From assembly GCA_036824465.1 (NCBI GenBank), contig DAITAC010000071.1, positions 1 through 21,317 on the forward strand: a DNA stretch of 21,317 bases. Direction: 5' to 3'. How positions within the stretch are numbered: the first letter of the stretch is position 1; every line of letters begins with the position of its first letter. Origin of the DNA: JAKOQB01 sp036824465 (lineage in GTDB: Bacteria > Pseudomonadota > Gammaproteobacteria > Burkholderiales > Burkholderiaceae_F). Both the position numbers and the translations under genes were made by a program. The notes beneath the pieces were generated by a model. That model saw nothing but the letters and a program-made list of their open reading frames with translations, was not told where the DNA came from and ran no database searches. Positions 14,134 through 21,317 of the stretch are shown piece after piece.

Positions 14134-15855
14134 ATGCCGATGGGCCGCCGCGAATTCATGCAAGTGCTTGCGGTCGCAGCGGGGGCCGGCATGCCATTCG
14201 CAACGCGCGAGGTGCTTGCGCAGTCGCCGGAAGCGGTGGCCCGCATGTACGACTTGCCGCGCTTCGGCAACCTGCACTTCCTGCATTTCACCGATTGCCA
14301 CGCGCAACTACGGCCGATCTACTTTCGCGAACCGAGCGTCAACGTCGGCATCGGCGATGCGGGCGGTCGGGCGCCGCATCTGGTCGGCGGTGAGCTTCTG
14401 AAGAATTTCGGGATCAGGCCGCACACCGCGGAGGCGCACGCGTTCACCTTCCTCGACTTCGAGACCGCCGCGCGCACGTACGGCAAAGTGGGCGGCTTCG
14501 CGCACCTGGCCACGCTGGTGAAACGACTGCGCGCAGCGCGCCCGGGTGCATTGCTTCTCGACGGTGGTGACACCTGGCAGGGATCCGGCACGTCGCTGTG
14601 GACCAATGCGCAGGACATGGTCGATGCCGGCATATTGCTCGGTGTGGACGTGATGACGGCGCACTGGGAAATGACCTACGGTCAGAAGCGTGTGCAGGAA
14701 ATCGTCGAGAAGGACTTCAAGGGCCGGATCGACTTCATCGCGCAGAACATCACGACGAACGACTTCGGTGACCAGGTGTTTCCACCGTATACGCTGCGCG
14801 AAGTGAACGGCGTGAAGCTCGCCGTGATCGGACAGGCGTTTCCGTACACACCCATTGCGAATCCGCGGTACATGGTCGCGGACTGGAGCTTCGGCATCAA
14901 GGACGACACGATGCAGAAGCACGTCGACGAAGCGCGCGGCAAAGGGGCGCAGGTCGTTGTGCTGCTCAGCCACAATGGCATGGACGTCGATCTGAAGATG
15001 GCGACGCGGGTGCGCGGCATCGACGCGATTCTCGGCGGCCACACGCACGATGGCGTGCCCGCGCCAACGATCGTCAGGAACGCTGGCGGCCAGACGCTGG
15101 TGACCAATGCCGGCAGCAACGGCAAGTTCCTCGCGGTGCTCGACTTCGATGTGAAGTCCGGCAAGGTGGCCGACTTCCGCTACAAGCTGCTGCCCGTATT
15201 TTCGAATCTGCTGCCGGCCGACACCGAGATGGACGCGTACATCAAGCGGGTGCGCGCACCTTTCGATGCGAAGCTCAACGAGAAGCTCGCAGTGACAGAG
15301 GGGCTGCTCTATCGGCGCGGCAATTTCAACGGCACCTTCGATCAACTGATCCTCGATGCGTTGATGGCGGTGCGCGGCGCCGAGATCGCATTTTCACCTG
15401 GGTTCCGCTGGGGTACCTCGCTGTTGCCGGGGCAACCGATCCTGATGGAGCACGTGCTTGATCAGACCGCGATCACCTATCCGGCCACGACGGTCAATGA
15501 TCTGTCGGGCGAGATGATCAAGACGATTCTCGAAGACGTCGCCGACAACCTCTTCAATCCTGATCCGTACATGCAGCAGGGCGGCGACATGGTGCGCGTC
15601 GGCGGCCTGCAGTACGCGCTCGATCCGATCGCGAAGATGGGTTCGCGCATCAGCGACATGCGTCTGAACGGCAAACCGATCGAAGCCAGCAAGACCTACA
15701 AGGTCGCCGGCTGGGCTTCGGTGCAGGAGGGTGTGCAAGGCGAGCCGGTGTGGGACGTGGTTGCGAAATACCTGCGAGATCAGCGCGTGATCAGCGCGCG
15801 CAAGCTGAATGATCCGGCGCTCAGGGGTGTCAAAGGCAATCCCGGCATCGCCTGA
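14134..15855 (+). CDS. soxB: Thiosulfohydrolase SoxB
   Basis: The 573-aa precursor of the dimanganese enzyme that hydrolyses the sulfonate from SoxY-bound thiosulfate. The signal carries a twin-arginine motif (GRREFMQVLA). Metal-binding motifs of the metallophosphatase/5'-nucleotidase fold are TDCHAQ (Asp54, His56), DGGDTW (Asp146), TAHWEM (His177), LSHNG (His280) and GGHTHD (His303, His305). The C-terminal nucleotidase-like domain follows from about residue 360. Length is normal for SoxB. It lies 20 bp after the thioredoxin gene and 6 bp before the soxW-like gene, so the group is one transcript. Confidence 0.97.
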   Translation: MPMGRREFMQVLAVAAGAGMPFATREVLAQSPEAVARMYDLPRFGNLHFLHFTDCHAQLRPIYFREPSVNVGIGDAGGRAPHLVGGELLKNFGIRPHTAEAHAFTFLDFETAARTYGKVGGFAHLATLVKRLRAARPGALLLDGGDTWQGSGTSLWTNAQDMVDAGILLGVDVMTAHWEMTYGQKRVQEIVEKDFKGRIDFIAQNITTNDFGDQVFPPYTLREVNGVKLAVIGQAFPYTPIANPRYMVADWSFGIKDDTMQKHVDEARGKGAQVVVLLSHNGMDVDLKMATRVRGIDAILGGHTHDGVPAPTIVRNAGGQTLVTNAGSNGKFLAVLDFDVKSGKVADFRYKLLPVFSNLLPADTEMDAYIKRVRAPFDAKLNEKLAVTEGLLYRRGNFNGTFDQLILDALMAVRGAEIAFSPGFRWGTSLLPGQPILMEHVLDQTAITYPATTVNDLSGEMIKTILEDVADNLFNPDPYMQQGGDMVRVGGLQYALDPIAKMGSRISDMRLNGKPIEASKTYKVAGWASVQEGVQGEPVWDVVAKYLRDQRVISARKLNDPALRGVKGNPGIA

Positions 15856-15861
15856 CTCGAC

Positions 15862-16377
15862 GTGACCCCATCTGCAATCACACTGCCGAACCGACGCGTG
15901 CTGCTGCGGTGGCTCGGCCTGCTGGCGATCGCTCCCTGCACCGCGAGCCGCGCGCAACCGGTCGCCGAGGCGGAATCGCTTGTGCGCATCGACGATCTTC
16001 GGGCGCTTGCGGCGAAGGTTCGGCGCGAGCGCACGCCGTTGCTGCTCTTCTTCAGCACACCGGGGTGTCCATACTGCCGTGACGTCCGGCGCAGCTACCT
16101 CGCGCCGCGGGCGAGGGAGGGCGCGGCGGCCGGCATCGAGATTCGTGAAGTGGATATCACCAGTGGCCGAGTGTTCACCGGCCACGACGGCAAGCCGACC
16201 AGCGAGATGGAACTTGCCACCCGCTACCAGGTGCGCGTGGCGCCCGTCGTCGTCCTCGTGAATCAGGACCTGGTTCCGTTGGCCGATCCGCTGGTAGGAC
16301 TTGACCGCGCCGGCTTCTACGAGGGCTACCTGAGTTCGGCCATCGAAACAGCGCGGGCAAGGCTCGCGAACGAATGA
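15862..16377 (+). CDS. SoxW-like periplasmic thioredoxin
   Basis: A 171-aa thioredoxin-fold protein with GCPYC (Cys69, Cys72) after LLLFFSTP, and a RVAPVVVLVN segment carrying the conserved cis-proline. The N-terminus RRVLLRWLGLLAIAP is a signal of possible Tat type. Start is a GTG at 15862, 6 bp after the soxB stop; no strong ribosome-binding site is seen, so translation is probably coupled. SoxW proteins are thought to reduce sulfur-compound disulfides on SoxY, though this one is not proven to be an orthologue. Together with the TlpA-like protein upstream it gives the cluster two different CxxC proteins. Confidence 0.85.
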   Translation: MTPSAITLPNRRVLLRWLGLLAIAPCTASRAQPVAEAESLVRIDDLRALAAKVRRERTPLLLFFSTPGCPYCRDVRRSYLAPRAREGAAAGIEIREVDITSGRVFTGHDGKPTSEMELATRYQVRVAPVVVLVNQDLVPLADPLVGLDRAGFYEGYLSSAIETARARLANE

Positions 16378-16434
16378 CTCCATGACCTGTACCCGATAAG
16401 TAGAGAGATCGCTTTGCGCACGAAGGAGAAGGCA

Positions 16435-16884
16435 ATGAGCAGCCGATGGGTACTTGTTCTGGTTGCACTGTGGCTGGCCGCACTGGCAGTGCCGTCGAGC
16501 GCGCAATCGCAGTCGTCCGCCACGGGCGGCTCAGCAAAGAAATATCGGGTCGTGATGCAGGTCAGTGATCCGGACCCGCGCGGCTGGAACCAGACCCTGA
16601 ACAACGCCCTGCAGCTGACCAGGAATGCCGGCAAGCAGAACGTCGAGATCGAGATCGTCGCCAATGGAATGGGAATCGCGATGCTCAAGCAAGGATCCCA
16701 CAGTGCTGAGTTGATTGCGGCTGCGCTGGCCCAGGACATCAAGGTCCTTGCCTGCGGCGTCACGATGAAGGCGCTGCTGCTGGAGAAGGAAGACATGTTG
16801 CCGAACATCGGCTATGTGCCGGGAGGCCTGATCGAAATCCTCGACCGTCAGCGCGACGGCTGGCAGTACATCAAAGGCGGATGA
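16435..16884 (+). CDS. Exported DsrE-family protein, copy 1
   Basis: A 149-aa protein with a signal peptide (cleavage near PSSAQS, about residue 24) followed by a DsrE/DsrF-like domain: KYRVVMQVSDPDPRGWNQTL, then VEIEIVANGMGIAML, then IKVLACGVTMKA with Cys107, and MLPNIGYVPGG. The single cysteine before the helix corresponds to the position of the sulfur-carrying cysteine in DsrE-type proteins. It could accept persulfide sulfur in the periplasm. The ATG at 16435 is preceded by AAGGAG at 16423-16428; an earlier in-frame TTG is less likely. The next gene is a paralogue. Confidence 0.87.
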   Translation: MSSRWVLVLVALWLAALAVPSSAQSQSSATGGSAKKYRVVMQVSDPDPRGWNQTLNNALQLTRNAGKQNVEIEIVANGMGIAMLKQGSHSAELIAAALAQDIKVLACGVTMKALLLEKEDMLPNIGYVPGGLIEILDRQRDGWQYIKGG

Positions 16885-16947
16885 CGACCGCACTGTCACT
16901 TCCGTCCGCATTCCTCGACCAACCACTGACCACAGGGAGCTCTGCCA

Positions 16948-17379
16948 GTGAAACGCATCCTCGCTTTCCTAGCCACGCTGATTCTTGGCATCCTGCCCGC
17001 CAGCCACGCGATTGCCCAGACCTCGATGCCCGGAGGAAAGGAGCGCATCGTCATCCAGGTCAGCTCGCCCGAGACGCGACTCTGGAATCAGGCGCTGAAC
17101 TACGTTGAGAACCTGCAGGACCTGTACGGCAAGGACAAGGTCGAGGTCGAGATCGTTGCCCTTGGCTGGGGTATCGGCATGCTGAAATTTGATTCACCGC
17201 TGGCGACCCGCGTCGGCGATGCGCTGAAGCGCGGTGCCAGCATCCATGCCTGCGAAGTGACGATGCGTCGGCAGAAGCTGGAAAAGGGCGACATGCTGCC
17301 CGATATCGGCTACGTTCCGGCCGGCCTGGGTCAGATCATCAAGCGTCAGAAAGAGGGCTGGTCGTACATCAGCGGCTGA
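16948..17379 (+). CDS. Exported DsrE-family protein, copy 2
   Basis: A 143-aa paralogue of the previous gene: signal peptide ending near AIAQ (residue 24), then RIVIQVSSPETRLWNQALN, VEVEIVALGWGIGMLKF, IHACEVTMRRQKL with Cys102, and MLPDIGYVPAGLGQI. The aligned positions of the cysteine and of the GYVP-GL segment match copy 1, but the overall identity is only moderate, so the duplication is not recent. It starts with GTG at 16948 after CAGGGAG. As the last gene of the sox run it may form a hetero-oligomer with copy 1, as DsrE and DsrF do in the cytoplasm. The function is inferred. Confidence 0.86.
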   Translation: MKRILAFLATLILGILPASHAIAQTSMPGGKERIVIQVSSPETRLWNQALNYVENLQDLYGKDKVEVEIVALGWGIGMLKFDSPLATRVGDALKRGASIHACEVTMRRQKLEKGDMLPDIGYVPAGLGQIIKRQKEGWSYISG

Positions 17380-17460
17380 CGTTACGGGGTTGCCGTCACG
17401 GATCAGCTTTGTGGCCCTGGTCAGACTCGTCCCCATCGTGCATGCCGCCGGAGGTGCGAC

Positions 17461-17622
17461 ATGCACTGGGGCCTGTTGCTCCATGCCGTCCTGGTCTATC
17501 TGGTGGCGCGCGAACGCAATGCGTAACCCGTGCCGGAGTTTGTCAAACGCCGGCGGGTTATTTTCGCCTTGATCATTGTGAGCGGGGCGTGCGGACACTT
17601 GATCGGCGTGGTGCTTGGCTGA
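17461..17622 (+). pseudogene. Tiny membrane-protein ORF with an in-frame TAA
   Basis: From an ATG preceded by GGAGGT, 21 codons read MHWGLLLHAVLVYLVARERN plus Ala and end at TAA (17524-17526). The same frame continues through GTG (17530) for 30 more codons containing a hydrophobic segment, RRRVIFALIIVSGACG, to TGA (17620-17622). It may be a broken 53-aa two-helix protein, two separate small proteins, or chance. The rest of 17380-17699 shows no gene. A 5-bp stem TGACG/CGTCA at 17377-17398 follows the DsrE copy 2 stop. Confidence 0.3.
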
Positions 17623-17699
17623 CTCCTGTCGTGCGCGAAGCGGATTGGATACCAACCAGTCCGCATCCGGGTTCTGGGCAGTGGCCAAGGCGAAAGCAC

Positions 17700-18233
17700 C
17701 TATCTTGGCGCCAGCGGCGGCGGTGGTGGCGGGGCCAACGATGGCGCACTGTAGTCGTACGGGCTGTATGCGCGCGTCGGCACCAGGTTTCCCTTCGAAT
17801 ACATGCACTGCAGGTACGCGATGTCATAGCGGCGTTGTGCGTCAAACGCGGTGACTGCGCTTTGATTTGCGCCAGCCGTGGCACCAATCACCGTGCCTAT
17901 GGCGGCGCCGGTGCCAGCACCTCGGTCGCCGCCCGCCACTGCCCCTGCGATTGCGCCAATCGCCGCACCCGCGACCGTCGATGAGAGCATTCTTTCGGCA
18001 GCCGCGTCGTGGCCCGGTATGCCGATCGAATGCGCCGCCCAACCGCGGCAGAGCTGATCGTCCTGCATGAAGACGTCGAACGGTTTGTTCTGGCCTGGCA
18101 TGACGGCGATCGATGGTCCCGTCGGCATCTGCGCACAGCTCGCCAACAGGAGCGACACAGCGCCGACGACGACAATGATTGGAAGTCTTACGCGCCGGAG
18201 CGCGACATTGAAATTACGTTCTGCGTTGGTCAT
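17700..18233 (-). CDS. Glycine-zipper lipoprotein
   Basis: A 177-aa exported protein. The lipobox LLASC puts the lipid-modified cysteine at Cys33, after a long charged N-region. Residues 87-121 (VAGAAIGAIAGAVAGG and GTGAAIGTVIGATAG) are a classic glycine-zipper pair that packs into membranes. A small Cys-containing helix, RRYDIAYLQCMYSKGN, follows, and the end is proline-rich (APPPPPPLAPR). Such outer-membrane lipoproteins are common in betaproteobacteria and their role is mostly structural or stress-related. It is transcribed leftward, convergent to the sox cluster, and starts 9 bp after the aromatic-rich secreted protein gene, so the two form an operon. Confidence 0.87.
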   Translation of the reverse strand: MTNAERNFNVALRRVRLPIIVVVGAVSLLLASCAQMPTGPSIAVMPGQNKPFDVFMQDDQLCRGWAAHSIGIPGHDAAAERMLSSTVAGAAIGAIAGAVAGGDRGAGTGAAIGTVIGATAGANQSAVTAFDAQRRYDIAYLQCMYSKGNLVPTRAYSPYDYSAPSLAPPPPPPLAPR

Positions 18234-18242
18234 CGTGACCCT

Positions 18243-18719
18243 CTACCTTGGCTGCGCTGGTGCCGTATCGCTCGGCGTGGCTGGGACCTGCTTCCATCCG
18301 CCGGGACAACTGGCAACGTACGGGTAGTAAGCGCGCGATGCTTCGCAGTAGTACCAATGTTGCGTCGGTGGCGGCGGCGGAGCCCTATCCGTGGGTGGAT
18401 TCACCAGGACGACGGGAGGCGGCTCCCAGGGGTTCGGGTAGGGATACACCGGCGTCGGATAGAAGTACCAGAGTCCGCCTACAACCCACCACCAACCCAG
18501 GCGCCCGTCGTGACGGCCGTGAGTCCAGTGACCCCCTCGCCAGACGTGCCAGTCGTGTTCGTGAAAGCGCGTGATGTCACCGCGCCATTGGTTACCGTGA
18601 GGGGGCGCTGCTCGCCGTTGCGCATAGGTCGCTGGACTCATGCTCAACGCAGCGAGTGCCACGGTCAATATTGTCAGGACGAATTTGCTTTTGCGATTGC
18701 CGATCGAACTGATGTTCAT
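18243..18719 (-). CDS. Secreted aromatic- and proline-rich protein
   Basis: A 158-aa protein with a Sec signal ending near ATYAQ (residue 34). The mature part is rich in Trp, Tyr, His and Pro. Residues 50-85 contain RFHEHDWHVWRGGHW and GRLGWWWVVGGLWYF. The C-terminal motif HWYYCEASRAYYPYVASCPG (Cys125, Cys138) followed by GWKQVP recurs in many uncharacterised betaproteobacterial envelope proteins. The function is unknown; the two cysteines probably form a disulfide outside the cytoplasm. The start at 18719 is fixed by AGGAGG, complementary to 18727-18732. The glycine-zipper lipoprotein gene follows after 9 bp. Confidence 0.83.
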   Translation of the reverse strand: MNISSIGNRKSKFVLTILTVALAALSMSPATYAQRRAAPPHGNQWRGDITRFHEHDWHVWRGGHWTHGRHDGRLGWWWVVGGLWYFYPTPVYPYPNPWEPPPVVLVNPPTDRAPPPPPTQHWYYCEASRAYYPYVASCPGGWKQVPATPSDTAPAQPR

Positions 18720-18726
18720 CTTCAAA

Positions 18727-18732
18727 CCTCCT
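18727..18732 (-). promoter_or_regulatory. Ribosome-binding site of the aromatic-rich secreted protein
   Basis: AGGAGG on the minus strand, 7 nt before the ATG at 18719. It excludes the upstream in-frame start at 18782. Confidence 0.7.
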
Positions 18733-19163
18733 GAATCGCTGCGCTGTCGGAGTCGCGGTTCCGAGCTGCATCGCGGCTTCATTGGCAGCGGTGCCTACGT
18801 CAACGCACCGCACCACGAAGAATCGCCGACATCAGTAATGGGGAAACCCGCATCAGCGCTGGTTGATTGTCCGATTGCGGCGTTTCGGGAAACTGACCCC
18901 TCTCAATCGAAGGGGCCAGTACCGTCTTCTTCCATGCATTTGAACAACATGCTGAGACGGTTGTTGCCAAACCGAACGTGTTCCTGCGTAACGCATGTAA
19001 CAGAGGGCTACCGGATTGCGTGTTGACGCGAGCGGTGGGTCGCTGTTTTCTGCCGCGCTTGTGTCAAATTTGATTCCTGTTAACCGGAGGCGGAACAACA
19101 GGGCGCTACGTTGCGATCTGTGCTGCGCTTATGGGATCCGCGCGGCAGGTGCGGTGTCACTTC
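18733..19163. other. Long divergent intergenic region with inverted repeats
   Basis: About 430 bp between divergent genes, without a gene that I can support. It is locally more AT-rich than its neighbours. It contains the imperfect inverted repeat ACTGACCCCT/AGGGGCCAGT at 18892-18920 and the palindrome TCAAATTTGA at 19064-19073. TTGACG at 19023-19028 could be a -35 element for the DoxX gene, but the matching -10 is poor. Several stretches look like eroded sequence. Confidence 0.4.
18892..18920. repeat. Inverted repeat, 10-bp arms
   Basis: ACTGACCCCT and AGGGGCCAGT pair at nine of ten positions around a 9-nt loop. It lies upstream of both divergent genes, so it is not their terminator. It may be an operator or a remnant of something mobile. 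Confidence 0.55.
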
Positions 19164-19176
19164 AAGGAGTCATTGC

Positions 19177-19572
19177 ATGCTTGGATCTTCTTCTGCTCTG
19201 ACCCAGCGTGCCGGCGTTCTACTGCTGCGCTGGACGGTGGCCGGACTGATGCTGTTCCACGGTATCGCCAAACTGCAGAACGGCATCGGAGGCATCGAGT
19301 CGATGCTGTCGAGCATGAGGCTTCCAAGGTGGCTTGCCTTCGGCGTCCTGATCGGCGAAATCGTCGCGCCGCTGCTGGTGCTTGCGGGCGTGTTTGTTGG
19401 CCCCGCCGCTCTTGTCATCGCATTTAACATGGTGGTGGCGGTCGCAATGGCGCATTCGCAACAATTGTTTGCGCTGGGCGAGAGCGGTGGCTACGCGCTG
19501 GAGCTGCAGGCCTTTTATTTCTTCGGGTCGCTTGCTATCGCACTGCTTGCAAGCCGCGAACGCAGACCCTGA
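19177..19572 (+). CDS. DoxX-family membrane protein
   Basis: A 131-aa protein with four hydrophobic helices, at about residues 12-32, 51-70, 73-92 and 108-126. The family pattern is visible: LLLRWTVAGLMLFHGIAKL at the N-terminus, GVLIGEIVAPLLVLAGVF in the middle, and a last helix after ELQAFYFFGS. DoxX was named for the thiosulfate:quinone oxidoreductase subunit of Acidianus, but most bacterial members are of the YphA/DoxX type with other, often unknown roles. A link to thiosulfate oxidation should not be assumed from the name alone. AAGGAG at 19164-19169 supports the ATG. It stands alone on the plus strand. Confidence 0.87.
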   Translation: MLGSSSALTQRAGVLLLRWTVAGLMLFHGIAKLQNGIGGIESMLSSMRLPRWLAFGVLIGEIVAPLLVLAGVFVGPAALVIAFNMVVAVAMAHSQQLFALGESGGYALELQAFYFFGSLAIALLASRERRP

Positions 19573-19648
19573 CGATTCGTACGCGACAAGCGCTCCGAGA
19601 ATTGTGGCTGGGGCGCACTGATTCAGCCGCCACGACAGCGCCGGTTGT

Positions 19649-19685
19649 GGCATCGATCACTGTCGGGCTGACCGCTATCGATGCC
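19649..19685. promoter_or_regulatory. Perfect 9-bp inverted repeat upstream of the catalase gene
   Basis: GGCATCGAT (19649-19657) and ATCGATGCC (19677-19685) are separated by 19 nt. The repeat lies 77 bp after the DoxX stop and 100 bp before the catalase start. It may be a regulator site or a terminator for doxX without a T tract. Confidence 0.45.
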
Positions 19686-19699
19686 TTAGACAAGGACAA

Positions 19700-19727
19700 T
19701 TGGAATCTCGCCAAAGATACCCATAAC
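19700..19727 (+). promoter_or_regulatory. Candidate sigma70 promoter for the catalase gene
   Basis: TTGGAA at 19700-19705 and CATAAC at 19722-19727 are 16 nt apart, each matching the consensus at four of six positions. They lie about 60 bp before the ATG at 19786. Confidence 0.35.
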
Positions 19728-19785
19728 GTTTTGAGCATGAGACCCCGGCAGCCCGCCGAGGGAACGCTTCAGAAGGAAAGCTCCC

Positions 19786-21236
19786 ATGTCCAAGCTCACC
19801 ACCCCGTCCGGCGTCCCCGTCGCCGACAACCAGAACTCGACCACGGCCGGTCCGTGTGGGCCGATCCTGCTGCAAGACTTCAACTTGATCGAGAAGTTGC
19901 AGGACTTCAACCGCGAACGCATCCGCGAGCGCGTCGTGCACGCCAAGGGCTCAGGCGCCTAGGGCATGTTCACCGTCACGCATGACATCACCAGGTACAC
20001 GAAGGCAAATCTGTTCAGCGCGATCGGCACGAAGACCGAAATGTTTGCGCGTTTCTCGACCGTCAGCGGCGAGCGTGGCTCGGCCGACACCGAGCGTGAT
20101 CCGCGCGGCTTCGCGATTCGCTTTTACACGGAAGCAGGCAACGGGGACCTGGCGGGCAACAACATGCCGATGTTCTTCATCAAGGATCCAATCAAATTTC
20201 CGGACTTCGTGCAGACGCAGAAGCGCGATCCGCAGACGAATCTGAAGTCGCCGACGATGATGTGGGACTTCTGGTCGCGTGCGCCGGAGTCGCTGCACCA
20301 GGTGACAATGCTCTTCTCCGACCGTGGCACGCCTGATGGCCACCGTCACATGGATGGCTTCGGCAGCCATACCTCAGTCTGATCAACGCGGCTGGAGAGC
20401 GCGTGTGGGTCAAGTGGCACTTCAAGACCAAGCAGGGCATCAGGAACCTGTCGGCCAAAGATGCGGTGCGCCTGGCGGGCGAAGTCCCGGACTGCGCGCA
20501 GCGTGATCTGTTCACCGCGATCGCACGCGGCGATTTCCCGAGGTCGGATGTCCACATCCAGGTGATGACCGAGGCAGAGCGCATCACATGGGAGAAGCGG
20601 ACCGGCTGGAACACGTTCGATCTGACCAAGATCTGGCCGCACAAGGATTTCCCGCGCATTCCGGTGGTCCTGCTGGAACCGAACCGCAATCCTGACAACT
20701 ATCACGCCGCGGTCGAGCAGGTGGCTTTCAGGCCCGCCAACGTGGTGCCGGGGCTCGGCTACTCGCCGGACAAGATGCTGCAAGGGAGGCACTTCGCGTA
20801 CCACGGCGCCCAGTTGTATCGGGTCGGCACCAATCATCACCAACTGCCGGTGAACCGGCCGCGCTGTCCGATCCATCACCAGCAGCGCGACGGTGCGATG
20901 GCGCTGGAAGACTCTGGCGCGCAACCGAACTACGCGAACGTCGAGGCCGCCGGCACCAAACCGCAGGGCTTTGGCCATTGCAATCTGGGCTGGTCGGTCG
21001 AGGGCGTGGCCGGACGCTATGACGCGCGCGGCACCGAGGACGACGACACCCAGGCCGGCGATCTATTCCGCCTGCTGCCGCCGCAGGAAAGGCAGAACCT
21101 GTTCGACAATATCGCCGGGCCGTTGTCGCAAGTGAGCGCGGAGATTCAGCAGCGCCCGCTCGCGCACTTCGACAAGGCCGATCCGGGCTATGGCGCGGGC
21201 GTGCGCACCGCGCTGGCTGCGAAGCCAGCGCGATGA
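19786..21236 (+). pseudogene. Heme catalase gene with nonsense codon and frameshift
   Basis: A nearly full-length (about 483 codons) small-subunit monofunctional catalase, broken twice. It starts MSKLTTPSGVPVADNQNSTT with a good ribosome-binding site. TAG at 19960-19962 replaces the tyrosine codon of the conserved HAKGSGAYG (catalytic His52). The frame resumes as FTVTHDITRYTKANLFS and FARFSTVSGERGSADTERDP. At about 20371-20375, after GSHT, one base is missing from the codon usually read as Phe; the frame shifts and reads on as LINAAGERVWVKWHFKT to 21236. The heme-ligand tyrosine region is present (FAYHGAQLYR) but altered, and GNWDLVGNN has become GNGDLAGNN. Both lesions plus conserved-site drift favour a true pseudogene. 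Confidence 0.88.
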
Positions 21237-21317
21237 TCAAGGACTGAAGCCGAGTCCGACCCCTAACCCTCTGCTCGCCAAACGCCCGTCTCCTTGAGCG
21301 TTGAACGCTGCTCGGAG
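21237..21317. other. Right-end sequence after the catalase pseudogene
   Basis: No gene is visible in these 81 bp. A 6-bp perfect inverted repeat AGCGTT-G-AACGCT at 21297-21309 has a one-base loop and is not a convincing terminator. Confidence 0.3.

Noticed and set aside
15394..16506. A 370-aa minus-strand open frame opposite soxB and the soxW-like gene
   Set aside because: It is a shadow frame of secure sox genes.
18009..18734. A 241-aa plus-strand open frame opposite the glycine-zipper and aromatic-rich genes
   Set aside because: The opposite strand has a lipobox, a signal peptide and good ribosome-binding sites, while this frame has none.
19177..19572. DoxX read as a thiosulfate:quinone oxidoreductase subunit
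   Set aside because: No DoxA partner or DoxD-type sequence is present; the size and pattern fit the generic DoxX/YphA family.
1..21317. CRISPR arrays, tRNA or rRNA genes, integrase or transposase genes
   Set aside because: On reading both strands I saw no regular repeat-spacer pattern, no tRNA-like CCA-ended cloverleaf and no transposase or integrase motif.

Overview
The window comes from a GC-rich chemolithotrophic or mixotrophic sulfur oxidiser, most probably a betaproteobacterium. This placement is inferred from the sulfur-gene set, the high-GC coding style and the protein flavour. No rRNA or other phylogenetic marker is present to fix it.

Layout. (1) Positions 1-2217, minus strand: sat, aprB and aprA (aprA cut by the window edge). 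These form the cytoplasmic sulfite -> APS -> sulfate + ATP pathway. (2) Positions 2542-8488, plus strand: six closely packed genes transcribed divergently from sat. They encode a TauE/SafE-type (TSUP) anion transporter, a small membrane protein, a tandem universal stress protein, a [2Fe-2S] reductase-like protein with a helix-turn-helix-like N-terminus, a carboxymuconolactone decarboxylase-like/Rieske fusion, and siroheme synthase CysG. (3) Positions 8529-9997, minus strand: an unrecognised 349-aa protein and a short LexA/S24-fold protein. (4) Positions 10174-10960: tusA and a DsrE2-like gene, for cytoplasmic sulfane-sulfur handling. (5) Positions 11110-17379: a sox cluster, soxY-soxZ-soxA-soxX-tlpA-like-soxB-soxW-like, followed by two tandem exported DsrE-family proteins with one cysteine each. 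soxCD is absent from the window. (6) Positions 17380-21317: accessory material. It holds a tiny broken membrane ORF, a glycine-zipper lipoprotein and a secreted aromatic-rich protein on the minus strand, a DoxX-family membrane protein, and a catalase gene carrying both a nonsense codon and a frameshift.

How it fits together. Periplasmic SoxAX/YZ/B would start thiosulfate oxidation. Without SoxCD the sulfane sulfur would have to be stored or passed inside. TusA/DsrE2 carry sulfur in the cytoplasm, and CysG could supply siroheme to a sulfite reductase-type Dsr encoded elsewhere. AprBA and Sat finish oxidation to sulfate with substrate-level ATP formation. The TSUP transporter could move sulfite or another sulfur anion.

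The least explained parts are the two-gene redox module at 4916-7033, where the reductase-like protein keeps its [2Fe-2S] cysteines but has lost the canonical flavin motif; the S24-like/349-aa pair at 8529-9997; and the twin periplasmic DsrE-like proteins at 16435-17379.
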